Shown here piece by piece: positions 1 through 8,939 of a stretch of 64,000 bases of DNA. The notes beneath the pieces were generated by a model that saw only the letters and a list, made by a program, of their open reading frames with translations, ran no database searches and was not told the DNA's origin. The position numbers and the translations under genes are program-made. Each line of letters opens with the position of its first letter. Within the stretch, counting starts at the first letter, position 1. The stretch covers positions 372,001-436,000 of the forward strand of contig CAVWFQ010000003.1 in the NCBI GenBank assembly GCA_963754335.1, written 5' to 3'. This DNA comes from JBBSDP01 sp963754335 (GTDB lineage: Bacteria > Planctomycetota > Phycisphaerae > Tepidisphaerales > Tepidisphaeraceae).

Positions 1-529
1 TGGTCAAGCGCCAGTCCACGCCGCGCCAGCGCGACTCCGGATCGTGCGGCCGCACTCCCGCCGATCGAACAATTCGTCGTGCGATCTGGTGGGAGATCTC
101 GGTTCCGTACTCCTCGACGATCTGTGCCACGGGCAATCCGTGCAGCCGATCGCGATTGACGGCAACGAACTGCTCGAACCGAAGCACTTCAGCTCGATGG
201 GCGCTGGGACCCATTCCGCGTGCGGCACGAACCTGTCTTACACGCTCGCGGGAGACGCCAAGTTCCCTGGCGACTTGCGCATCGCGCATGCCCCAGTCAA
301 CCTGATCCCATTGAGCGCTGGAGACACGGCCGCGGCGACGTCGATCCGGGAACGGATACCCGAAGGTGTCCGCCCACCGATAGACGGTCGCGTACGGCTC
401 CTTCAGCGTGTCAGAGACCTGCTGAAGGTCGAGACCGGGCTTCAATTCAGAAAATTTCTCAAACCACCGAAGACGCGTTGGAGTGCGTTTCAGTCCGGTG
501 GGCCACGTGAGGCGAAAACCCCCGTGCAT
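1..529 (-). CDS. Helix-turn-helix protein, 3' end cut by window
   Basis: An open minus-strand frame runs without a stop from an ATG at 529 to the window edge, giving at least 176 residues. It holds two helix-turn-helix-like segments. The first is around residues 30-60 (ending in a TVYRWADTFG-like helix). The clearer second one is around residues 75-100, where 'ARELGVSRERVRQVRAARG' has the shape of a DNA-recognition helix. The last part repeats a similar pattern (PVAQIVEEYG...). Arginines are abundant, which fits DNA binding. No catalytic motif is visible, so a regulator or phage-type DNA-binding protein are both possible. The C-terminus lies outside the window. The function is inferred from the fold pattern only. 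Confidence 0.6.
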   Translation of the reverse strand, partial: MHGGFRLTWPTGLKRTPTRLRWFEKFSELKPGLDLQQVSDTLKEPYATVYRWADTFGYPFPDRRRRGRVSSAQWDQVDWGMRDAQVARELGVSRERVRQVRAARGMGPSAHRAEVLRFEQFVAVNRDRLHGLPVAQIVEEYGTEISHQIARRIVRSAGVRPHDPESRWRGVDWRLT

Positions 530-868
530 AGGCCTACTCAACTTTCAGGTGACGAGAAATAGGGTACAGCCCGCCGGCACCTGACTCGCCGGGCCTCTGA
601 AGTATTCCCCGTTCCTCTTCTTCCGCGCTTTCCTGAGCATCCGAATACACCGCTATCGACACATCGTTTGCCGCCCCCGGAAATTATTGCCCAGTTGTCG
701 GGTATGACTGTCAACCAATTAAAGGCAAGTCAATGCTTAAAGGCAAATTCTCCTCGAAATTTTTCGGAATCCGAGTTTGCTCTTGGCATTCGCCTTAGCT
801 TCCGGAAACTTTGTACCGCATCGGGCGTCCATAATTCCATTAATCCGTCCGAAAATCACCGGGATGAT
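530..868. other. Divergent intergenic region
   Basis: This gap of about 340 bases separates the minus-strand helix-turn-helix gene from the plus-strand DUF4139 gene. It is more AT-rich towards its right end and should hold both promoters. An open frame extends left of the preferred DUF4139 start to 668, but its first 67 residues look unlike a leader peptide. I see no RNA gene or strong palindrome in it. Confidence 0.5.
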
Positions 869-3061
869 ATGAGCAGAATAAAAAGATGTGTGTTGACTGT
901 CGTGGCCGTTCTTATCGGACATTGGGACTGCCGTTTGGCAAAGGGAGCCGGTGGAACTGGGGCCGATGCGCCTGCGGCCACGCAGCCTGCCGCGGCCAAT
1001 GTCCCGGTACGCGAGGTTGTATTGTTCTCAAGCGGAGTGGGATATTTCGAGCATTTCGGCACGATTCACGGAGACGCGGCCACCGAGCTGCGATTCAAGA
1101 CCGAACAGATCAACGATATTCTGAAGAGCCTGCTGCTCCAGGATTTGGACGGCGGCAAAGTCTCGAGCGTGACCTACGGAAGCCAGGCGCCGATCTCGCA
1201 CACGCTCGCGAGCTTTGAAGTGAACATCAACGAGAACCCGCCCCTGGCGGTTTTGCTCAATCAGCTTCGCGGGGCAAACGTGACCGCGTCCACCCACGAA
1301 GGTCCGTTGACCGGGACGGTGCTCGGCGTCGAGAAGCGGCAACGTCCCGCCGGCAAGGACGCGGCGGTGGTCGACACCTGGATGCTCAATCTGCTCAATG
1401 GCGGGACCATCAAACCAATCGATCTCGACCAGGTGACGCAGATCAAGCTCGACGATCCTCGATTGCAGGAGGAATTGACCAAGGCCCTCGCGGCATTGGC
1501 TCAGGCCCGCGAGCGCGACAAGAAACCCGTCACGATTCACTTTAATGGAAAAGGGGATCACCGGGTGCGGATCGGATACGTCGTCGAAGCTCCGGTCTGG
1601 AAGACCAGCTACCGCCTGGTGCTCCCGGCCCAGGGAGGCGCGGAAAAGGCGAAGGATCCCTCCGGCGAGAAGAAAGACGCCGACGCGAATGCTGCAACGC
1701 AGCCCGCCGCCGAAACCGACGGCCATCTGCAGGGGTGGGCGATTGTCGAAAACCAGACCGACAGTGATTGGAACAATATCGAGCTGTCGCTGGTGAGCGG
1801 CCGGCCCCTGAGTTTCATTGAAGACCTCTATCAGCCGCTCTACGTGCCGCGTCCGGTCGTTAAACCCCAGCTTTATGCAAGCTTACAGCCGCAGACTTAC
1901 GGTGCAGGGCTTGCGCTGGCTGCTGAGAAGCCAGATGAATTCGACCGAAAAGGCGCGAGGATGAACGAATCGTTGAAGAAGGCGGACCAACTTCGCGACG
2001 GAGCTGACGATCGCGCGGCAATGTTCGGCGCACCGGCGGCGGCGGCGGCGTCTGTTCCTGGACCGATGAATGCACTCGCGTCCGTCGCCTCCATCGCCTC
2101 GGCGGCGAAGGTCGGCGAACTCTTCGAATATACCGTCGGCAGCGTGAGCCTGCCCCGGCAAAGCTCGGCGATGATCCCGATCATCACCGATGCGATTTCG
2201 ACATTGCCCCTCAGCATCTACAACGCCTCGGTGCTCGCCCGCAATCCGCTGCTGGGCGCCCGCCTCAATAACACCACCGGCAAGCTCCTCCCCGCCGGCC
2301 CACTGACGGTATTGGCTGAGAACAGCTACGCGGGAGACGCCAGCATCGAAGATCTCCCCGCCGGTCAGAATCGGCTGATCAGCTACGGGATCGACCAGCA
2401 GGTGCTGGTGGACAGCACGCACAACACCAACTCCAGCAGCCTGCTGACGGGCCGGATCATCAAGGGAGTTCTGGAACTGACGATCAAGCAGGTCTTCAGC
2501 CAGGACTACGTGGCGGAGAACAAAGCCGAACATGCGCGCACGCTCCTGATCGAGCATCCGTTCCGTCCCGGCTGGAAGCTGACCGCGCCCGCCAAGGCCG
2601 ATGAGACGACCGACAGTCTCTATCGTTTTCAAGGAACAGTGGGAGCCGGCAAGAGCAGCAAGCTGACGGTCCAGGAAGAACTGACGCAGAACCAGCAGAT
2701 GGCAATCCTGCCGATGGACGTCGGCCAGGTCCTCCAATATTCCAAGACCGGCGAAATTCCCAGGTTGGTGCGTGACGCACTGGAAAAAGCAGTTTCACTG
2801 AAGAACGATCTGACGGACAAGCAACGTCAGATCGCCGAGCATCAGCAGAAGCTGTCGGAAATCACCCAGGAGCAGACGCGGATTCGCGACAACCTCAAGA
2901 CCGTCCCGCAGAACACAGATTACTACCAGCGATTACTCAAGAAGCTCGACGAACAGGAGACGGCCATCGAGAAGCTTCAGGGAGAAGTGAAGACCTTGCA
3001 ACAAAAGCAGACCACTCAGCAGCAGGCGCTGGAAAGCTATCTTCAGAATCTGGATGTGTAG
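869..3061 (+). CDS. Secreted DUF4139-domain protein with C-terminal coiled coil
   Basis: A protein of about 730 residues. I chose the ATG at 869 because a basic, hydrophobic leader (MSRIKRCVLTVVAVLIG) starts there, while the frame upstream looks non-coding. The mature part opens with 'REVVLFSSGVGYFEH', the typical beginning of DUF4139 (MuiA-like) proteins, followed by a predicted beta-rich body. An Ala/Pro-rich linker with 'ATQPAA' repeats lies near residues 270-290. The last 90 residues or so are charged and heptad-like (KQRQIAEHQQKL...), a probable coiled coil. Family members are poorly understood, and a cell-envelope or export-linked role is only inferred. A tight GC hairpin follows the stop codon directly. 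Confidence 0.75.
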   Translation: MSRIKRCVLTVVAVLIGHWDCRLAKGAGGTGADAPAATQPAAANVPVREVVLFSSGVGYFEHFGTIHGDAATELRFKTEQINDILKSLLLQDLDGGKVSSVTYGSQAPISHTLASFEVNINENPPLAVLLNQLRGANVTASTHEGPLTGTVLGVEKRQRPAGKDAAVVDTWMLNLLNGGTIKPIDLDQVTQIKLDDPRLQEELTKALAALAQARERDKKPVTIHFNGKGDHRVRIGYVVEAPVWKTSYRLVLPAQGGAEKAKDPSGEKKDADANAATQPAAETDGHLQGWAIVENQTDSDWNNIELSLVSGRPLSFIEDLYQPLYVPRPVVKPQLYASLQPQTYGAGLALAAEKPDEFDRKGARMNESLKKADQLRDGADDRAAMFGAPAAAAASVPGPMNALASVASIASAAKVGELFEYTVGSVSLPRQSSAMIPIITDAISTLPLSIYNASVLARNPLLGARLNNTTGKLLPAGPLTVLAENSYAGDASIEDLPAGQNRLISYGIDQQVLVDSTHNTNSSSLLTGRIIKGVLELTIKQVFSQDYVAENKAEHARTLLIEHPFRPGWKLTAPAKADETTDSLYRFQGTVGAGKSSKLTVQEELTQNQQMAILPMDVGQVLQYSKTGEIPRLVRDALEKAVSLKNDLTDKQRQIAEHQQKLSEITQEQTRIRDNLKTVPQNTDYYQRLLKKLDEQETAIEKLQGEVKTLQQKQTTQQQALESYLQNLDV

Positions 3062-3078
3062 GGTGGGCTCGGCCCACC
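3062..3078 (+). terminator. GC hairpin directly after the DUF4139 stop codon
   Basis: A perfect 7-bp stem, GGTGGGC / GCCCACC, with a three-base TCG loop. It begins one base after the DUF4139 stop. No T-run follows, so it is not a classical intrinsic terminator. It may be a short REP-like palindrome that also protects or ends the transcript. Confidence 0.4.
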
Positions 3079-3102
3079 TGTTCCCCTACTCTTTCGTAGC
3101 CC

Positions 3103-3525
3103 ATGAAGGAAATGCGAGTTGAGATTCCGCTCCAGCCGCCGGATTTCTTGGATTTCATCGTCCCGAATGGGAGCATCGATGAAGGCGTCCTTGCCGAGGT
3201 TCTCGGCTTGATGCTACGAGTTTCCAACAATCCATTGTTGGAACGGGCGCGGTTTTCGTCCCATATGGGAAACGGGGTGTTCGAATTTCGCACCGACAAC
3301 TTAACGGAGTATTGGGCTCTACATCTGGGAGAGGGTAGTTTTTTTAAATATCGGGTCCCCGAAGATTTGGTTCTCCGGGTGGCGGGGTTTACCCCGATTT
3401 CACCTGTGGAACTGGCGGGGAGATTTCGTAATGGACCTGATTCTTGCCCGTTTGCAGCAAGTCGTGGGCAAATTCAGCTTATCGGTCTCAGGTCTTCCGT
3501 TCGACCAATCATTCTAAATCGGTAG
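3103..3525 (+). CDS. Hypothetical protein, 140 aa
   Basis: An ATG frame in the gap between the DUF4139 and GH2 genes. The product has a mixed alpha/beta look (PPDFLDFIVPNG, GVFEFRTDNLTEYWALHLG) and no signal peptide or recognisable motif. Codon third positions are less GC-rich than in the neighbours. The C-terminal 30 residues look less protein-like, which may mark a frameshift near 3430. There is no good ribosome-binding site. I do not recognise the family. Confidence 0.4.
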   Translation: MKEMRVEIPLQPPDFLDFIVPNGSIDEGVLAEVLGLMLRVSNNPLLERARFSSHMGNGVFEFRTDNLTEYWALHLGEGSFFKYRVPEDLVLRVAGFTPISPVELAGRFRNGPDSCPFAASRGQIQLIGLRSSVRPIILNR

Positions 3526-3588
3526 GATGCGCACCCGCGCGGCGGCGCCGCTGAAGGCCGCCGTATAGTCTACGAGAGGGTCAAAATT

Positions 3589-5771
3589 ATGTTCCACGCG
3601 CGACGGGTTTCTTCTGGGCTGTTCTTCGCTATATCAGCGATTCTCTTTGTTACTTCACTCGTTGCAAACGCCTCCGATTGGAAAATCGCCGACGGCCCTC
3701 TGGTGACGCGCTGGGCGGAAGACGTTTCGCCAGACAAAGCGTTGCCTGAATATCCCCGGCCGCAAATGGTGCGGAAGGATTGGCTCAATCTGAATGGGCT
3801 CTGGCAATTCGGCAAGGCGGATGAAAACGCCGAGCCGGGCTTCGGCAAGGAATTGCCCGAGCAGATCCTCGTTCCGTATCCGGTGGAGTCGGCGTTATCG
3901 GGTCTGCGGCGGCACGAAGAACGGATGTGGTATCGCAGGACATTTGAAATTCCAAAGGAGTGGACGGGGCGGCGTGTGCTCCTGCACTTCGGCGCGGTCG
4001 ATTGGGAAGCCAGCGTCTATCTGAACGGCAAGAAACTCGGCGTCCATCGTGGTGGTTACGACAGCTTCGATTTCGACATTACCGATTCGCTCAAAGCGGG
4101 GGCCCAGGAATTGATCGTGAAGGTTTGGGATCCGACGAACGATGGCAGCCAGCCGCGCGGAAAGCAGGTCCTGAAACCGGGCGGAATTTTCTACACGCCG
4201 ACTTCCGGAATCTGGCAGACGGTTTGGATTGAGCCGGTGCTGGCGAAGCATATCGAATCGCTGAGAGTCGTCCCCGATCTGGATCACTCCTGTGTTCGCG
4301 TAACCGCTGTCGGCGACGAACCGATCGATGTTACCGTTCTCGATGAGGGCAAAAAAATCGGCGTAGGCTCCGGATCGGGAACCGTCCAGGTCGATGTTTC
4401 CAATCCGAAACTTTGGACGCCCGATTCCCCATTTCTCTATACCCTCAGTGTCAAGACTCACGATGACGAGGTCGAAAGCTATTTCGGCATGCGGAAAATC
4501 TCCCTCGGCAAAGACGAAAACGGCGTCAACCGGATCCTTCTGAACAAAAAATTCGTCTTCCAGGTCGGCCCTCTCGATCAGGGCTTCTGGCCCGACGGAA
4601 TTTACACTGCGCCAACCGACGAAGCCCTGAAATGGGACATCGAAACGACCAAAAAGCTCGGCTTCAACATGACGCGCAAGCATGTGAAAGTTGAGCCGGA
4701 GCGGTGGTATTACTGGGCCGACAAGCTTGGGCTGCTCGTCTGGCAGGATATGCCCGCCGGGGACAACAGAACTGCCGAATCGAAAACCCAATTCGAAGTT
4801 GAACTGAATCGGCTGATTGAGGGGCGCATCAATCATCCTTCGATTGTGATGTGGGTCGTCTTCAACGAAGGGTGGGGCGAGTTCGACGTGCCTCGCTTAA
4901 CAGATGCAGTCCGCAAACTCGATCCAAGCCGGCTGATTGATAATGCCAGCGGCTGGACCGACATGAAGGTCGGCGACGTGATGGATATGCATCACTATCC
5001 CGATCCGGCTTCGCCGAAGCCGGAAGAACATCGGGCCGCGGTGCTGGGTGAATTCGGCGGACTTGGCCTGGCGCTGCCGCCGCATACCTGGTCGAAGGAA
5101 TCCTGGGGCTATCGCGGCGTCGGAGGGCAGGATGCGCTGACCGCCGCTTATACCCGCATGCTCGGGACGGCGTGGGACCTGAAAGAATCGGCCGGCCTTT
5201 CCGCGGTCGTTTATACGCAGATCACGGATGTCGAGACCGAATGCAACGGACTGATCACTTACGATCGGCAGATCATCAAAGTAGACCCGGACCGCGCCCA
5301 CGCCGCCAACACCGGTCACGGCCCACGCGCCAGATTGTTCTGGCCACCTCTCAGCGCGAACCTGCGACGTGGCGATATACGACCGACAAGCCGGCCGACG
5401 CCTGGATGCAGCCGGATTTCGACGACGCCTCATGGAAGCAGGGGCCTGGCGGTTTCGGAACCGAGGGGACGCCGGGCGCGATTGTCCGAACGACCTGGAA
5501 AACCGACGACATCTGGATTCGCCGGAACTTTGAATTGTCAGGACCCATCGAACATCCGCTGCTTCTGCTGCACCACGATGACGATGTCGAGGTTTACCTC
5601 AACGGCATACTGGCCTTCGGCGCGCCGGGATATGTCGGGAGCTACGAGATGTTTCCCATAAACGATGCCGCGGCCAAATCCCTGAAGGCGGGGAAGAATT
5701 TCATCGCCATTCACTGCCACCAGCACACCGGCGGGCAATATATCGATGCGGGGATCGTGGAAATGAAGTGA
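3589..5771 (+). CDS. Secreted glycoside hydrolase family 2 protein (one frameshift)
   Basis: A GH2-type beta-glycosidase with a signal peptide (first ~29 residues, ending ...VANAS). The order is an N-terminal sugar-binding domain (VLLHFGAVDWEASVYLNG), an Ig-like domain and a TIM barrel. The barrel carries 'VVFNEGWGEFD', in which Glu427 is the expected acid/base, and 'AVLGEFGG' with Glu488 as a candidate nucleophile. The frame is lost at about 5325-5335. Coding resumes one frame over as 'IVLATSQREPATWRYTT' and continues through a beta-sandwich ending at 5771. Joining the frames gives about 727 residues, normal for the family. A homopolymer or deletion error is the likely cause. The substrate cannot be read from the sequence, and beta-galactoside or another beta-glycoside are both possible. 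Confidence 0.85.
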
Positions 5772-5777
5772 GCGAAG

Positions 5778-5857
5778 AAGGAAAAAGTAAAAAGTGAAAA
5801 GGAAAAAGTAATGTGACAAGTCGCGCGGGTCCGTTCTTCACTTTCTACTTTTTCCTT
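5778..5857. repeat. Purine-rich long inverted repeat (family A)
   Basis: The left arm 5778-5798 and right arm 5837-5857 are 21-mers that are reverse complements with one mismatch. They are built from the word AAGGAAAAAGT and variants, and similar words extend both arms. The element fills the gap between two convergent genes (GH2 and the 5877-6338 gene). It could therefore act as a two-way transcription end. A related copy lies at 7948-8040. Confidence 0.8.
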
Positions 5858-5876
5858 TTTCCTTTGCTTGCCCCGG

Positions 5877-6338
5877 CTATTGCGCCGCTTTTCTCCGCAC
5901 CAGATCTTCCCTCAGATACTGCTTGAACGTCGGAAGCGACGCCGCTTCCCACGCGGCTTCGATTGCCGTCGCGACCGATTGATTTTTTGCCATCAGATCC
6001 CGGAAAGCGTCGGCCTCTTTCGAGCCGGGCGCCGGTTGAATGTGGCGGTCATGCGTATCTGCCCGAAATAAATGGGAGCTTCCTTCCGGCGAACGCTCGA
6101 CGACGAGTTTCATGTGGGGATAAAAGCGGTTTCCCAGGCGAAGATTGAACCGGCCGGGCTCGTCACTTTTTTCCCGCTCCAGCGCCGGGCAATCGAATGG
6201 AGCATCGCCGGCGGCGCGAATCGTATCGATGCGTTGCCGCACCGCCCCCGCCGGGGAGGCGCCTTCGTAGGCGCATTGCATGTAAAGCTGAATAGCCTGT
6301 TCCAATTCCCCGGCTGAGGGCAGTTGCCAAATCCCCAT
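5877..6338 (-). CDS. Hypothetical protein, 153 aa
   Basis: The ATG at 6338 opens 'MGIWQLPSAGELEQ', and the open frame upstream of it is unlike protein. The product is soluble and acidic-to-mixed, with a helical first third (LEQAIQLYMQCAYEG), a central strand-like segment ending RFYPHMKLVVE, and a helical C-terminus. There is no signal peptide, membrane segment or known catalytic motif. It is convergent with the GH2 gene and divergent from the response regulator 76 bases away. I do not recognise the family. Confidence 0.6.
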   Translation of the reverse strand: MGIWQLPSAGELEQAIQLYMQCAYEGASPAGAVRQRIDTIRAAGDAPFDCPALEREKSDEPGRFNLRLGNRFYPHMKLVVERSPEGSSHLFRADTHDRHIQPAPGSKEADAFRDLMAKNQSVATAIEAAWEAASLPTFKQYLREDLVRRKAAQ

Positions 6339-6414
6339 GAAATGGATCCTTCCGTTGTGACGAGTTACGATAGTTTGATTATAACGTCGATGGCGAATAC
6401 GAAGGAGAGCTGTG

Positions 6415-6786
6415 ATGTCCGAAGGCGAAGTTCTGGTTGTCGAGGACGATCCTGAAATCAATCAACTGGTCGGAGCCTATGCGGAGATCTGCGGCTATCG
6501 CTATCGCTGCGCCCTCAACGGGGAGGCCGCCATTGCGGAAATCCGGTTGCGGGTGCCGGATCTGGTGATTCTCGACGTAATGCTTCCCGACCTCGACGGT
6601 TTCGAGATCTGCCGGCGAGCAAAAGCGATCGCAAATGGCCATGCCCTCCCCGTGATCATGCTGACGGCGCTTGACACCGACGAATCGCGCAGCAAGGGGA
6701 AACAGTGCGGGGCCAACGCCTATCTCACCAAGCCCTTTGACCCCGACCATCTCATGCAGACGATGTCCCGCCATGCCCCGGGGTGA
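6415..6786 (+). CDS. Single-domain response regulator (CheY-like)
   Basis: A stand-alone receiver domain of 123 residues. The acidic pocket 'VEDDP' is at residues 9-13, the phosphoacceptor is Asp54 in 'LVILDVMLPD', the switch Thr is Thr84 in 'VIMLTALD', and the conserved Lys is Lys106 in 'YLTKPFDP'. There is no output domain. It should relay phosphate from an unlinked histidine kinase to another protein. An AAGGAG ribosome-binding site lies about 8 bases before the ATG at 6415. A GTG at 6412 is the only near alternative. No kinase is next to it. The tsaD gene follows after a palindromic element. Confidence 0.9.
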   Translation: MSEGEVLVVEDDPEINQLVGAYAEICGYRYRCALNGEAAIAEIRLRVPDLVILDVMLPDLDGFEICRRAKAIANGHALPVIMLTALDTDESRSKGKQCGANAYLTKPFDPDHLMQTMSRHAPG

Positions 6787-6818
6787 TTGCGTGTGGCCTT
6801 CTGGAAGGCATCATAATA

Positions 6819-6880
6819 TTTGTGGTGCGGGCTTCCAGCCCGCTATTTACGGTGAGCAGGCCGGAAGCCTGCACCACAAA
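6819..6880. repeat. REP-like double palindrome upstream of tsaD
   Basis: Arms 6819-6844 and 6855-6880 are reverse complements at 23 of 26 positions, with a 10-base loop. Each arm also folds on itself (GCGGGCT/AGCCCGC and GCAGGC/GCCTGC), so the DNA or RNA can form one long hairpin or two short ones. It ends four bases before the tsaD start codon and covers the expected ribosome-binding region. Confidence 0.8.
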
Positions 6881-6884
6881 AACC

Positions 6885-7931
6885 ATGCCCCTGATCCTCG
6901 GCATTGAATCGACCTGCGATGAAACGGCGGCGGCGATCGTCGCCGATGGAATTGAAGTTCGCGCCAACATTGTTTCGTCGCAGACCGAGCTTCATGCCCG
7001 TTATCGCGGCGTTGTTCCGGAGATTGCCTGCCGGGCCCACATCGAAAACATCGTACCGGTCGTTCGCGAGTCGCTGCGAATCGCCGGACTGCGCGATATC
7101 TCGCAGGTGGATGCCATTTCGGTCGCTTATCGACCGGGTCTGATCGGATCGCTGCTGATCGGCGTGACCGCCGCCAAGACGCTGGCATGGAGTAGCGGTA
7201 AGCCACTGATCGGCGTCGATCACGTGCATGCGCATCTCTACAGCGTGCGACTCGAGAGCGGAGCAATTCCGCCGTTGCCGGCGGTTGGATTGGTCTGCAG
7301 CGGCGGGCACACGGCGCTCTACCTTGTTCGCGACTGGCTCGACGTCACGCTGATTGGTTCGACGATCGACGACGCCGTCGGCGAAGCGTACGACAAAGTC
7401 GCCTCAATTCTCGGACTGGGTTATCCCGGCGGCCCAATCATCGACCGCCTGGCCGAGACGGGAAATCCACGGGCGATCCGTTTTCCGCGCACGCTTCTCG
7501 GCCGTGATTCGCTCGATTTTTCGTTCAGCGGTCTGAAGACCGCGGTGCTGTATCATGTTCGCGGCGTGCCGGCACGTGGCGCCGATGTGAAGCAATCGCA
7601 AGTCGCACCACCGGTCGGGCCGGCATTGGCGGACATTGCCGCCAGCTTCCAGGCCGCCTGCGTCGACGTCATTCAAAAGAAGCTGATGCGCACGGTCGAA
7701 CAGACCGGCGTGCGATCGATCATCATCGGAGGTGGGGTTTCGGCAAACCGCGGATTGCGTGCCGCCATGAAGGAATTCACGCTTCCGGTCTTTTTTCCGC
7801 CGATGCAATACTGCACCGACAACGCCGCCATGTCAGCCGGCCTGGCCGCTGAATACTTCCGGAAGGGGACTTTCAGCCCCCTCGGTTTGGATGCGGTGAC
7901 GTATAGTCAGTTTGCGAGAAGTAAAAAGTAA
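6885..7931 (+). CDS. tsaD: tRNA N6-adenosine threonylcarbamoyltransferase TsaD
   Basis: TsaD transfers the threonylcarbamoyl group to A37 of ANN-reading tRNAs, working with TsaB and TsaE in the cytoplasm. The 348 residues match the usual length. The N-terminal ASKHA nucleotide-binding start 'ILGIESTCDETAAAI' is present. So are the metal-binding His pair in 'GVDHVHAHLYSV', the glycine-rich 'VCSGGHTALYLV', and a C-terminal 'IGGGVSANRGLR' and 'PPMQYCTDNAAM'. The ATG at 6885 is chosen because conserved sequence begins there. The last codons (…RSKK, stop) are made of the same GTAAAAAGT words as the inverted repeat downstream, so the tail may have been shaped by it. Confidence 0.95.
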   Translation: MPLILGIESTCDETAAAIVADGIEVRANIVSSQTELHARYRGVVPEIACRAHIENIVPVVRESLRIAGLRDISQVDAISVAYRPGLIGSLLIGVTAAKTLAWSSGKPLIGVDHVHAHLYSVRLESGAIPPLPAVGLVCSGGHTALYLVRDWLDVTLIGSTIDDAVGEAYDKVASILGLGYPGGPIIDRLAETGNPRAIRFPRTLLGRDSLDFSFSGLKTAVLYHVRGVPARGADVKQSQVAPPVGPALADIAASFQAACVDVIQKKLMRTVEQTGVRSIIIGGGVSANRGLRAAMKEFTLPVFFPPMQYCTDNAAMSAGLAAEYFRKGTFSPLGLDAVTYSQFARSKK

Positions 7932-7947
7932 CGAGCAGCAAGGAGAC

Positions 7948-8040
7948 GGAAAAAGGAAAAAGTGAAGAGGAAAAAGGGGGGACGTGGCGCGGAAGGTTCC
8001 GTCCTGTACTTTTTCCTTTCTACTTTTTACTTTTTCCTTG
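7948..8040. repeat. Purine-rich long inverted repeat (family A, second copy)
   Basis: Left arm about 7948-7976 (GGAAAAAGGAAAAAGTGAAG and onward) and right arm about 8007-8040 are complementary at roughly four of five positions. They use the same AAGGAAAAAGT words as the copy at 5778-5857. The spacer is GC-rich. It sits between two co-directional genes, tsaD and nnrD, and ends about six bases before the nnrD start codon. Confidence 0.75.
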
Positions 8041-8046
8041 AATTTC

Positions 8047-8910
8047 ATGGAACCCACCATTCAACCCCCGCCCCTTCCTCCGCGTCCCGCCGACGGCCAT
8101 AAAGGACTCTTCGGCCGCGTACTGGTGGTGGGCGGCAACAAGGAGATGATTGGCGCGCCGGTGATGGCCGCCACTTCGGCGCTTCGCATGGGCGCGGGAT
8201 TGGTGCAGATCGCCGTTCCGCGATCGATCCTGGCGGCGGCGATCTCCATTACACCGGAGTTGATCGGGCTGGGGCTGGGAAAAGAATCGGGGAGAAACCG
8301 ATTGCTGGAAGCCGCGAAGAAAGCGAGCGCGATCGTCGTCGGTCCCGGGCTCGGGCAATCTTCCGAATCGGAGCGACGTCTGCTGGCGCTCGTGCGTCTC
8401 GAAAGGCCGATGGTCGTCGACGCCGACGGGCTCAATATGCTCGCCGCCCGAAAGCGCTGGCCGGGATTTTTCAAGGCCCATGCGGTTCTCACGCCACATC
8501 CGGGGGAAATGGCCCGGCTGGGAAAACTCATCGGCCGCACCGAAGTGCCGCAGGATGAAGCCGGTCGGATCGACATCGCCACGACCGCGGCACAAGCCTT
8601 CGGACAGGTCGTCGTTCTCAAAGGGCAGCGCACCGTCGTGACGGATGGCAACCGCGTCTATCTTAATCAGACCGGCGACAGCAGTCTTTCCAAGGCCGGG
8701 ACCGGCGATGTGCTCAGCGGTATGATCGGGACGCTCCTGGCGCAGAAGATGGATGGTTTCGACGCCGCCTGCCTCGCGACCTGGCTGCACGGACGCGCCG
8801 GAGAACTGGCTGGAAAGGAACTGGGAATGCGCTGCGTGCTGGCGAAGGAAGTGATCGATCATCTTCCGAAAGCGATTCGAGAAGCGGAAAATTCAAACTA
8901 CAGGTATTAG
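8047..8910 (+). CDS. nnrD: ADP-dependent (S)-NAD(P)H-hydrate dehydratase
   Basis: This enzyme repairs hydrated NADH and NADPH, using ADP as energy source. The 287 residues carry the ribokinase-like fold of the YjeF C-terminal domain: 'GRVLVVGGNKEMIGAP' near the start, 'AIVVGPGLGQ', 'VVDADGLNML', 'AVLTPHPGEMARL', and the catalytic glycine-rich loop 'SKAGTGDVLSGMIG'. The epimerase (YjeF N-terminal) half found in fused versions is absent. The ATG at 8047 is preferred because the upstream extension is only translated inverted repeat. Confidence 0.92.
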   Translation: MEPTIQPPPLPPRPADGHKGLFGRVLVVGGNKEMIGAPVMAATSALRMGAGLVQIAVPRSILAAAISITPELIGLGLGKESGRNRLLEAAKKASAIVVGPGLGQSSESERRLLALVRLERPMVVDADGLNMLAARKRWPGFFKAHAVLTPHPGEMARLGKLIGRTEVPQDEAGRIDIATTAAQAFGQVVVLKGQRTVVTDGNRVYLNQTGDSSLSKAGTGDVLSGMIGTLLAQKMDGFDAACLATWLHGRAGELAGKELGMRCVLAKEVIDHLPKAIREAENSNYRY

Positions 8911-8939
8911 ACTCAGACGTCTGAACTCTGAACTCTCCG

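Noticed and set aside
668..868. A longer start for the DUF4139 protein
   Set aside because: The extension lacks a signal-peptide pattern, while one begins exactly at the ATG at 869.
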